From an uncultured bacterium (GTDB lineage: Bacteria; Verrucomicrobiota; Lentisphaeria; Oligosphaerales; Oligosphaeraceae): a stretch of DNA of 35,165 bases. The DNA lies in the NCBI GenBank assembly GCA_900548225.1, contig URJM01000017.1, positions 1 through 35,165 of the forward strand. The letters run 5' to 3'. Positions 7,790 to 14,973 of the stretch are shown here, piece by piece (the first letter of the stretch is position 1; the number at the start of each line of letters is the position of its first letter). A program made the position numbers and the translations under genes. Under the pieces are notes generated by a model. That model was not told where the DNA came from, did not search any database, and was given only the letters and a program-made list of their open reading frames with translations.

Positions 7790-9714
7790 TTATGCGTGGA
7801 GCATGTTCTGTCCGCCTGTGACAGGAATCGCCTGTCCGGTCTCGTAGTTCTGTTCGACGCAGTATAGGATTGCGCGTCCCACGTCATCCGGGAGGCATCC
7901 GCGATGCATTGGGACCTTTGCCATGTAGAATTCGCGGACATCCTCGACGCATGTTGCGCCGGAGACCTTTCCGGCATTCAGGTATTGGACGAAGAGTCCG
8001 CGGACGGGGTCGCTCCAGAGCGGTCCGTCCAGGTAGTTGCCGGGGCAGACCGAGTTCACCTTGATATGGCTGGTGACAAGCTCCTTGGCGAAGGACTGGG
8101 TCAGGCCGATGCCGCCGAACTTGGAGCCTGCGTAGGCGCCATTCTTGTTGGAGCCCTCCAGGCCGCTCTTGGAATTCACCTGGACGATATCCGTCCACGG
8201 GCTGTCTGGGGAAGTCATCTGTCGCGCCATCACCTTGGCGGCGTGCTTGCAGCAGAGGAAGTATCCGATGTAGTTGATATTGGTGACGAAGGAGAAGTCC
8301 TTGAGGGACAGCTCCATCACCGAGCCGGAACGGACGACTCCCGCGTTGTTGACAAAGAGGTCGATTCCGCCGACCTGGCGGACGATCTCCGAAATCATCG
8401 CCTCGACGGACGCCTCGTCGGAGACGTTGACTCCGACCGCGAATGCCCGGTCGGCGCCGTGGGTCTTGTTCAGCCCGTCGGCGGCCGCCTTTGCCCCCTC
8501 GAGATTCATGTCCGCCAGGACTAGGGTTCCGCCCTGCCCCGCCAGATACTGGGCGATGCCAAGACCGAAGCCCTGTGCGCCGCCTGTGACGACGCAGATG
8601 CGGTTCTGGAGGCGGGTGGCCTTCGCACCACCAGCCACCGAACGCCTGTACGACTCGACCTCCCAGTTCTCGATGAAGGAATACTCCTCGGCGGTCATGT
8701 AGTTCACACCTCCGAATGCGGCGGCCAGCCTTTCAATCTTGCGGGCATTTCCGAGGGCGACTGCTACTGCCTTCGCGTCCTTGAGAGTGCCTCCGACCGT
8801 AAAGAGCGCCCTGCCGGGAACCTCGACCACCTTGGGCAGATAGCCACGCTGCTTTTTGAAGGCCGCAACCGCCTCGGCGGCTCGCCCTTGAAGGCAAAGG
8901 ACTTTGCGTAGACGACATGGTCGGGGGTGAGAGGCCCGCCGAAGGCCTGGGAATTTCCGACGCAACGGACGACGGGGCGCACGCCCGACTCGTCCGAGAG
9001 AAGCGTGCGCAGGACGGGGGCGGTCTCCTCGACATCCGCGTCGGAGGCGGTTCCCAGCTCCACGTCTGCCGTGTCAATCCCCGCCTCGGCATACGCCTTC
9101 TTCAGGGTCTCCATCACGTCCGCGTAGATTTTCGCCACCTCATCGGCGGTGTCGGCGCCGATGAAGACGCCGTGTTTCTGGAGGAAGATCACATGTGGCT
9201 GGGCGCCGGTCTTCGCCACTGCCTCGTCCAGCGCGGCCTTGACCGTATACGCCAGCGTGCTGCCTGGATTGCAGTAGTCCAGCCAGATCGCCTGCGGGAA
9301 GAGCCTTGCCGCGGCCTTGCCGGCCTCCTGCGAGCATGTGAGGCCATTCACCAGTGCAGGATGTGTGTGGACGATGAACTTGTATGAGATGATTTCATGG
9401 ACGGGGGCCTCGACGGAGGGGCGTCCGGCGCCCAGGGGCCTGACGGCGGCGAGCTGGAGATTCTTGACCACCTCCTCGCGGGCATCGGGAGACACCTGGC
9501 TTGCCACGGTGAAGACCTTCTGCAACTCGGCGCGGTCTAGCTTCAGGAATTGACCGGGCTGGATTGTCGCCAGGGCAACGCCGGAGGGTTTGATGAAGAG
9601 TTCATCGTCCGTCTTGAAGGAGGTATTTCCGCCTCCCAGGAAGACATAGTCGGGGTCCGCCCCATATCTGCGTGATAGTTCAGCCAGTTTTTCCAGGGAT
9701 TCTGCTGTCGTCAT
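7790..9714 (-). pseudogene. bifunctional class II aldolase/short-chain dehydrogenase (RhaEW-like), frameshifted
   Basis: Read from 9714, the first frame gives a class II aldolase/adducin domain (FLGGGNTSFK, HTHPALVNG, KHGVFIGAD) up to AFKGEP near 8881. The second frame resumes with AEAVAAFKKQRGYLPKVVEV and continues as a short-chain dehydrogenase: cofactor loop TGGAQGFGLG, NNAG, and the YAGSK catalytic Tyr/Lys pair, ending at 7790. Where one codon is expected between GAG (8881-8883) and GCC (8876-8878) there are only two bases, a single-nucleotide loss. Restored, the protein would be about 640 aa, the size class of the fused enzymes that cleave rhamnulose- or fuculose-phosphate and handle the lactaldehyde. 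It may be a true mutation, a base-call error, or two separate polypeptides. ATG 9714 has a GGAAGAGG site; GTG 9780 is an alternative start only 8 nt from the ftsZ-like stop. Confidence 0.8.
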
Positions 9715-9788
9715 TTCTTTGTTGCCTCTTCCTTTTTTTGCCGGGGCGGCGACCTCATCGCCGTTCGCCGGGTTTTCCACTGATTTAC

Positions 9789-10535
9789 TTACTGTTGAAG
9801 GTCAAGATTTCTGCGCAGGCACGTTGGAATATCCAAATCCTCCTGGTTGTGGACTGTCGGCGGCGTGCCGCTGAAGATTCCCCTCGGCATGTCATTGAAC
9901 TTCATTGCGAGCGAGGGGTTCTGGGAGGAGGTTTCCGACGTCACCGTGGAGAACCTCTTGCGTTGCGCGAAGATTGTCAGATATCCGATTGCCGTATCCA
10001 CAAGCCAGAGGACTGCGAGCCGGTATGCGTCTACGGAGGAGCATTCGGGGAGGAGTGTCCCGAGCCTGGTGCATTCCAGCGTCACCACGTCGAAGTGTTG
10101 TGCCCTGAGGACATCCAGGGTTTGTGCGGCGCCGTTTTTCTGCTCCTGGGAATCGAATGCGTGCGGCATTGCCGCGAAAGTGACGGCTGGGATTCCCGCC
10201 TTTTGGCAGCATAGCAGCGCGGCCTGCGTGTAGAATGCGGCCGTATCGCCGCCGAGGCAGGTGACGATTGCGGCCATCCTCGTCTTCCCGAGGGCATTGG
10301 CGATGCCGTTTTCCAGTGCCTCGCATGCGGCCGTGGCCTGTGCTCCGGCGGGCAGTGCCGGCGGCTTTGGCACCGGGAGCGTTTCCAGCGGCGTCAAGCT
10401 GGCGAGGTGTTCCTCATCCGAATCGATGCCGATGATTTGCGCGTTGCCGAGTGCCTGGCGTTGATTGAGGTAGTAGCACGCGCGGGCGCCCGCAGTGCCG
10501 ATTCCGAGAACAAGAATATCCGTCATCCCATCCAT
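9789..10535 (-). CDS. miniature, degenerate FtsZ-like protein with FtsA-binding tail
   Basis: About 248 aa (FtsZ is usually 320-450). Residues 5-47 (DILVLGIGTAGARACYYL... IIGIDSDEEHLASL) match the FtsZ N-terminal strand, glycine loop and VNTDAQAL segment. Residues 86-158 match the region from MVFVTAGMGG to the DTLIVIPNDRL strand. The tubulin signature GGGTGTG is replaced by LGGDTAA (about 94-100), so normal GTP-phosphate binding is doubtful. After a helix ending near residue 195 there is no T7 catalytic loop and no C-terminal FtsZ domain. Instead a linker of about 35 residues leads to EDLDIPTCLRR (232-242), almost identical to the conserved FtsZ tail that binds FtsA. The gene begins 6 nt after the ftsA stop, so the two are probably cotranslated. 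It could be an FtsA-bound regulator, an adaptor, or the lineage's only, remodelled FtsZ; which of these cannot be decided here. Confidence 0.8.
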   Translation of the reverse strand: MDGMTDILVLGIGTAGARACYYLNQRQALGNAQIIGIDSDEEHLASLTPLETLPVPKPPALPAGAQATAACEALENGIANALGKTRMAAIVTCLGGDTAAFYTQAALLCCQKAGIPAVTFAAMPHAFDSQEQKNGAAQTLDVLRAQHFDVVTLECTRLGTLLPECSSVDAYRLAVLWLVDTAIGYLTIFAQRKRFSTVTSETSSQNPSLAMKFNDMPRGIFSGTPPTVHNQEDLDIPTCLRRNLDLQQ

Positions 10536-10541
10536 ACCGTG

Positions 10542-11831
10542 CTAGCCTCGCATCTGTGTGATGATATTCTTCAGCATCCCGATGACGCCTGACGTGCCCG
10601 CATTCAGAGACTCGGCCAGCTTCTTCTCCTTGAATGCGTAACGGATACTTCCAATGAGAAGCGTGTGTTCCGGCCCGACCTTGAACCTGCTGTCGGAGGC
10701 CACGCCGTATGACGTGCCGACCTGGACATGCCTCTTGGTGAAGACTTTCTCCGCGACAGCGCAGACCCGGGGAAGATTCGCGCCGACGCCAGTCAGCTTG
10801 ATCTCGTTGCCAATCCACTTGAGTGCGTCGCATGCCTCCACACGCGCCTTCACCACCTGGAAGAGCTCCGTCAGGCGAGCATCCAGGATCGCCTCGATTG
10901 TGGAGGCGTTGACAAGCTTAGGCGCACTGTCGCGGGAGTCCTCCCTGATTTCAACGCGACGGGCGGCCCCGTCGGGGGTGGCCTCCACGGTGCAGCGAAG
11001 CTCGGTCAGCTTCGACACGATTTTCCGGGAGGTTTCAATCTGGAAACCGAGGGCAATCGAGAGGTCGTTGGCGAGATGGTCCATGCCGACGGCAACCTGG
11101 TCGCAGACGACGCTGCCCTGCCTCGTCGGAATCAGGAACGAAGTCATTCCCGCGCCCAGGTCGATTAGCAGCCCCTGGGGTTCGTCGGAAACCGTCGGCG
11201 GGCAGATGCCGCACCCCAGGGCGACAGGCGCATAGACAGGCGCGATTTCGGTTCCCGGCGGCATCGCGTCGCCGACGGCGGAGTCAACCTGCATCAGCCT
11301 CACATGGTCGAGGTCGAAGAAGAAAGACTCCGCTGTCAGCTTTTTTGTGTACTGTCCGACCGGATTGAAGACGACCCGTCCGTTTGAGAGCCTGAAGCAT
11401 CGGTTGATGCACGGGAGCACCGACTTGGACTCGCCGCCGGACGCGATTTGCTCCTCGCCCATCCTGGAGATGCTTCTCATGACCTCCTCGAAATCCTCCT
11501 CGGCGACGGGCATCCGCTCGTCAAGTTCGATGGATGCCGGAAGAATCTCCGGCGTCACGTATGCTCCCGAGAGCACCAGCACCGGGAAGCCGGGATATCC
11601 GTCGATTCCAGCCGCATTCCAGGCATTCTGCATGGCCTTCAGCAGCTGGTCTGAGACAATGTTCGGGGAGACTGGCTCGTCCTTGAGCACCTTGAGTGAC
11701 GGGACCTCGCCATATCCGCGCACGACGACCTCGCCGCTTTCGGATGCGGGTTCCTTGAATGTGGCGACCAAAACGCGTACCTTGTCGCTGCCCAGTTCGA
11801 TGCCTGTAAAGATGTCACGTCTGCTTTTCAT
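10542..11831 (-). CDS. ftsA: cell-division actin-like protein FtsA
   Basis: 429 aa, normal for FtsA (about 420). It has the actin-fold phosphate loop 1 (FTGIELGSDKVRVLVAT, about residues 8-24) and an FtsA-specific 1C-type subdomain (about 85-165, beginning LSGAYVTPE). Phosphate loop 2 (LLIDLGAGMTSFLI) and the adenosine-site region (IKLTGVGANLPRV) follow. The last residues (GVIGMLKNIITQMR) can form an amphipathic membrane-targeting helix as in known FtsA. Role: ATP-dependent tether that links FtsZ filaments to the inner membrane and recruits later division proteins. It is immediately followed by the FtsZ-like gene, the order found in most dcw clusters, but no mur or ddl genes are beside it. 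No clear Shine-Dalgarno precedes ATG 11831; a TTATATTTAA box lies about 10 nt upstream on the minus strand. Confidence 0.85.
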   Translation of the reverse strand: MKSRRDIFTGIELGSDKVRVLVATFKEPASESGEVVVRGYGEVPSLKVLKDEPVSPNIVSDQLLKAMQNAWNAAGIDGYPGFPVLVLSGAYVTPEILPASIELDERMPVAEEDFEEVMRSISRMGEEQIASGGESKSVLPCINRCFRLSNGRVVFNPVGQYTKKLTAESFFFDLDHVRLMQVDSAVGDAMPPGTEIAPVYAPVALGCGICPPTVSDEPQGLLIDLGAGMTSFLIPTRQGSVVCDQVAVGMDHLANDLSIALGFQIETSRKIVSKLTELRCTVEATPDGAARRVEIREDSRDSAPKLVNASTIEAILDARLTELFQVVKARVEACDALKWIGNEIKLTGVGANLPRVCAVAEKVFTKRHVQVGTSYGVASDSRFKVGPEHTLLIGSIRYAFKEKKLAESLNAGTSGVIGMLKNIITQMRG

Positions 11832-11929
11832 ATCGAAGAGTTAAATATAACTGTGCTGGCGTCGAGTGCGTGCCGCGTGGCGAAGAGAAGCGGGCCCCTG
11901 CGTGCCGTGTGCCCGGGCGGGTTCGAGGC

Positions 11930-13258
11930 TCACGCCACCTGCCCCGTGCCCTCCTCCGTCCCCGCCGCAATGTGCCTGTGGCCCGTCGCCGCCCCGCATG
12001 ACGCGACGGATGCCGCCGCCATTCCGACTGCCGCCCAGATGAAGCGCTTCGAGGCTGCGTCTTCCCAGAAGAAGCAGAAGAGGAGCCCTGCGACGAATAG
12101 CGCCTCCGGGAGCAATCCCCTGTGCAATGCGCGAGCCATCAGCATGACGAGGAACGCCAGTATTCCCAGCAATGCCGGCACTCCGAAGAAGGAGGCCGTA
12201 TTGAGATACTCGTTGTGTGGGTCCATGAAGTTGCAGAAGTTATCCAGTTCATCCTGGAATCCGTATGGTTCGAGGATGGCCTGGATCTTCTCCCTGTCCG
12301 CGTAGCGCGGATAGAGTGCGCGGAGTTCCCGCGGGGAGTGTCCGAAGAGTGCGGACTGCATTCCGCCGTCAAGCAGGATTCGGCCATAGATTTCCTGGTG
12401 GACGGAGTAGTTTCCCCTGTGTGCGAAGTCGATCCACGGGGGGTTCTGGCATGCCGGGTATGTCTTGAACCATACCGTCATCAGGCAGACCATTCCGAAT
12501 GCGACCGCCAGCGCCGTCGCCATCCACCGTCCTCCGATGCGTGCGAGGAGCGGGCTTGCTCCCCAGAGTCCTGCGAGCACTGCGAACGTCATGACCGCCA
12601 TCTTGGATGCAGTCGCCAGGAGCGGGAGTATGAGCAGGAGGGCGAGCGGCGTTGCGACGAGGAGCGCCCGTGCCCCTCCCTTTTCGAAGCGTTCCTTCAG
12701 GAATGGGAGGCACATCAGTGCCGGAATCACATACGCTCCTCCCAGCAGATTCGGGTTTGTGAAGAGATACTGGTACCTGGTATAGAGCATAAGCTCCGTC
12801 GAGATAGTGCCGAAGTGCACATCCACGTATGTCAGGCGGCCGGTGAGGATTCCCAGCTTTGCAAGGAGATACCCGGCAAGGACCACGGCGAGAATCGAGA
12901 GGCCGGCGGCGGCGAGCTTTTTGTGGTCCGGCAGCCTTGTCACCCTGAAGAATGAGAATATCAATCCCATATACAGGAAGACAGCCAGGTCGTAGACCGA
13001 GCCGCTGCCGCGGCAGAAATGCAGGACTACCGCAAGGCCCATCCAGAGATATGCCAGAAGAAGCGGCAGCGCCTCCCGCATGAAGACCTGGACAAGCTCA
13101 CGGCGGCGGCGCCAGCACTGCCACGCCATCACGGGGACGAAGCACTCGCTGAGCTGAAGACGTCCAAAGAGCGACACAGGCAGAAAAAAGCTCGCCAGCA
13201 ACGCCACGGCGCACCAGCCAAAAAAGGCATCGTCAGATGACAGGTCGGAACTTTTCAT
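11930..13258 (-). CDS. O-antigen ligase/polymerase-like (Wzy/WaaL) membrane protein
   Basis: 442 aa with roughly ten to twelve hydrophobic helices and a large periplasmic loop before the motif DPHNEYLNTASFFGVPALLG, which fits the Wzy_C/O-antigen ligase pattern (H-N-x-x-L followed by a Gly-rich helix). Such proteins join or polymerise undecaprenyl-linked glycans onto lipid A core or protein at the outer face of the inner membrane. The C-terminal about 25 residues are hydrophilic and rich in His, Gly and Glu. Located upstream of ftsA on the same strand with a 98-nt gap; no other glycan genes are adjacent. Ligase versus polymerase cannot be distinguished from sequence alone. Confidence 0.75.
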   Translation of the reverse strand: MKSSDLSSDDAFFGWCAVALLASFFLPVSLFGRLQLSECFVPVMAWQCWRRRRELVQVFMREALPLLLAYLWMGLAVVLHFCRGSGSVYDLAVFLYMGLIFSFFRVTRLPDHKKLAAAGLSILAVVLAGYLLAKLGILTGRLTYVDVHFGTISTELMLYTRYQYLFTNPNLLGGAYVIPALMCLPFLKERFEKGGARALLVATPLALLLILPLLATASKMAVMTFAVLAGLWGASPLLARIGGRWMATALAVAFGMVCLMTVWFKTYPACQNPPWIDFAHRGNYSVHQEIYGRILLDGGMQSALFGHSPRELRALYPRYADREKIQAILEPYGFQDELDNFCNFMDPHNEYLNTASFFGVPALLGILAFLVMLMARALHRGLLPEALFVAGLLFCFFWEDAASKRFIWAAVGMAAASVASCGAATGHRHIAAGTEEGTGQVA

Positions 13259-13408
13259 TGATATGGGGCAGATGCGGAATGTAGGCGCGTGCAGACGGGG
13301 GGGGAGTCCCTTGGGGTCGAGGAATATGGACCTGCGAAGGGAGGTTCAGGCAGCAGTGGATAAAATACCACCCACCAGGGAGATTGATGGGGAGACGGGG
13401 CAATCGCG

Positions 13409-14176
13409 TCACTCCCCTGGCGCATCCTTTTCGACTCCGTATCCGAAGAGTGCGAAGTCGGCCCTTAGCGGGTCGTCAGGGAAGACCTGGCGCATTGTGG
13501 AGGTGAGTTCGAGGGCAGTCTTAAGCGACGCGGCCGCATTTGGCTTCAGCAGTCCGAACTCCTTTGCCGTCGCCAGGACATGTGTATCCAGCGGCATGAC
13601 AAGGGAGGTTTTCGGGAGCCATCCCCAGACTCCCAGATCCACGGGTGACGCGTCCCTGGCCATCCATCTGAGGAAGAGATTCATTCGCTTGTTTGCGCTT
13701 GCCTGCCCGTGGCAGACGAGCGGCTCGCAGCGCTTTGGGAAGAGTCCGGCGATTTCGGCGGCAAGGTCTCCCGGGTTGCTCTTCGGGAGTCTTTCGAAGC
13801 ATCTTCCGAGGCTCCCGTCTTCCAGCAGGATTGCGCGGAGTGTCTCGCAGGTGGCCCTCAGGCATCCGTGGGAGTAGATTCTGTAGAATGACCTCGTGGA
13901 ATCCTGGAAAAAGTCCCTGAACGTCCCGTCAAGAATCCATTCCGAGGGTGATTTCGGATGCATTGCGTCAAGGATTTTCCTGATGTGCGCGAGGATTTGC
14001 GTGCGTCGTCCGAAGGCGAGGTTTGCCGAGAGGAATGCGACCACCTCCTGGTCGGACTGCTCCGTGTATCCGTGCATGAACTGGGACGGGTCGTCACGTA
14101 GAAACTCAACATTCTCAAAACGGTCGGCCAGCGCCGCCAAACGCCGCCGAAGTTCCTCTGATAATTTTGGTGACAT
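13409..14176 (-). CDS. DUF2400/TIGR02757 family protein
   Basis: 255 aa. The pattern DPSQFMHGYTEQSDQEVVAFLSANLAFGRRTQI near the N-terminus and PLDTHVLATAKEFGLL near the C-terminus fits the TIGR02757 family known from Bacteroidetes and other phyla. The DTHV...GLL motif resembles the catalytic-Asp region of HhH-GPD DNA glycosylases, so a DNA-repair-related fold is plausible but unproven. ATG 14176 is chosen because GGAGG stands about 9 nt upstream; longer in-frame starts overlap the divergent rubrerythrin gene. It is transcribed away from rubrerythrin with 126 nt between them. Confidence 0.75.
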   Translation of the reverse strand: MSPKLSEELRRRLAALADRFENVEFLRDDPSQFMHGYTEQSDQEVVAFLSANLAFGRRTQILAHIRKILDAMHPKSPSEWILDGTFRDFFQDSTRSFYRIYSHGCLRATCETLRAILLEDGSLGRCFERLPKSNPGDLAAEIAGLFPKRCEPLVCHGQASANKRMNLFLRWMARDASPVDLGVWGWLPKTSLVMPLDTHVLATAKEFGLLKPNAAASLKTALELTSTMRQVFPDDPLRADFALFGYGVEKDAPGE

Positions 14177-14232
14177 TCTTTTTTCCTCCGTAATAGTCAT
14201 GTAAAACGGATAAAGATAAGCCTGTATATTTT

Positions 14233-14292
14233 TCCTGTTGTCGCATCGGGACAATCCCGGCGCGGAGTCCATGCAACCACAAGAACAGGAGG
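14233..14292 (+). promoter_or_regulatory. possible control structure in the rubrerythrin leader
   Basis: TCCTGTT (14233-14239) is complementary to AACAGGA (14284-14290), which overlaps the rubrerythrin Shine-Dalgarno AGGAGG (14287-14292). Between them is a tight hairpin CGGGA-CAA-TCCCG (14247-14259). A TATATT box at 14225-14230 could be the -10, without a clear -35. Pairing would partly mask the ribosome site. Suggestive only. Confidence 0.3.
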
Positions 14293-14302
14293 AAGACGAA
14301 TT

Positions 14303-14836
14303 ATGGATTTGAACGGAAGCAAGACTGCGGCGAATCTGGCGTATGCCTTCAGCGGCGAGTCCCAGGCGCGCAACAAATACGACTACTTTGCATCCCAGGC
14401 CAAGAAGGAGGGATACGAGCAGATTGCGGAGCTCTTCCAGGAGACTGCCGGCAACGAGAAGGAGCATGCGAAGCTTTGGTTCAAGCACCTTGGCGGCATT
14501 GGCAACACCGCGGCGAACCTGCTTGCGGCCGCTGCTGGCGAGCACGAGGAATGGACCGAGATGTACCGCAAGTTTGCCGAGGAGGCGCGCGAGGAGGGAT
14601 TTGAGGCAATCGCGAAGCAGTTCGAGGGTGTCGCGGCAATCGAGAAGCACCACGAGGAACGCTACCGCAAGCTTCTCGCCAACCTGGAAAGCGGCGAAGT
14701 CTGGGAGAGAATCGGCGAGAACCGCTGGCAGTGCCGCAATTGCGGGCACATCTACATTGGCGAGAAGGCCCCCGAGGTCTGCCCCGTCTGCTTCCACCCG
14801 AAGGCATACTTCCAGATTGAGGCCGAAAACTACTAG
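14303..14836 (+). CDS. rbr: rubrerythrin
   Basis: Non-haem di-iron peroxidase that reduces hydrogen peroxide in anaerobes. The 177-aa protein has an N-terminal ferritin-like four-helix domain with the metal-ligand motifs GESQARNKY, GNEKEHAK and AIEKHHEERY, and a C-terminal rubredoxin-like Fe(SCys)4 domain (CRNC and CPVC). Both domains are complete and the length is typical. AGGAGG lies 10 nt before ATG 14303. It is monocistronic, divergent from the DUF2400 gene and closed by a strong hairpin terminator at 14891. Its presence suits an anaerobic or microaerobic lifestyle. Confidence 0.95.
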   Translation: MDLNGSKTAANLAYAFSGESQARNKYDYFASQAKKEGYEQIAELFQETAGNEKEHAKLWFKHLGGIGNTAANLLAAAAGEHEEWTEMYRKFAEEAREEGFEAIAKQFEGVAAIEKHHEERYRKLLANLESGEVWERIGENRWQCRNCGHIYIGEKAPEVCPVCFHPKAYFQIEAENY

Positions 14837-14890
14837 CCCGACCCGGACCGACGCATAAGGCCCTGCCTGCCGCGGCGGCCTCCCAAAACA

Positions 14891-14940
14891 AGAATTCCCC
14901 GCAGACGGTGGTCTTTCACGCCTGCGGGGAATTCTGTTTT
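14891..14940. terminator. strong bidirectional intrinsic terminator
   Basis: AGAATTCCCCGCAG (14891-14904) and CTGCGGGGAATTCT (14922-14935) form a perfect 14-bp stem with a 17-nt loop. GTTTT follows on the + strand, and on the minus strand the stem is followed by TGTTTT. It lies between the convergent rubrerythrin (+) and pyruvate dehydrogenase E1 (minus) genes and can serve both. Confidence 0.9.
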
Positions 14941-14973
14941 CAGCCGGGGAGTCCTATCCCCTTTCCGTTGCGG

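Noticed and set aside
12122..12955. 277-codon + strand frame
   Set aside because: Antisense to the O-antigen ligase-like gene; no domain or ribosome site.
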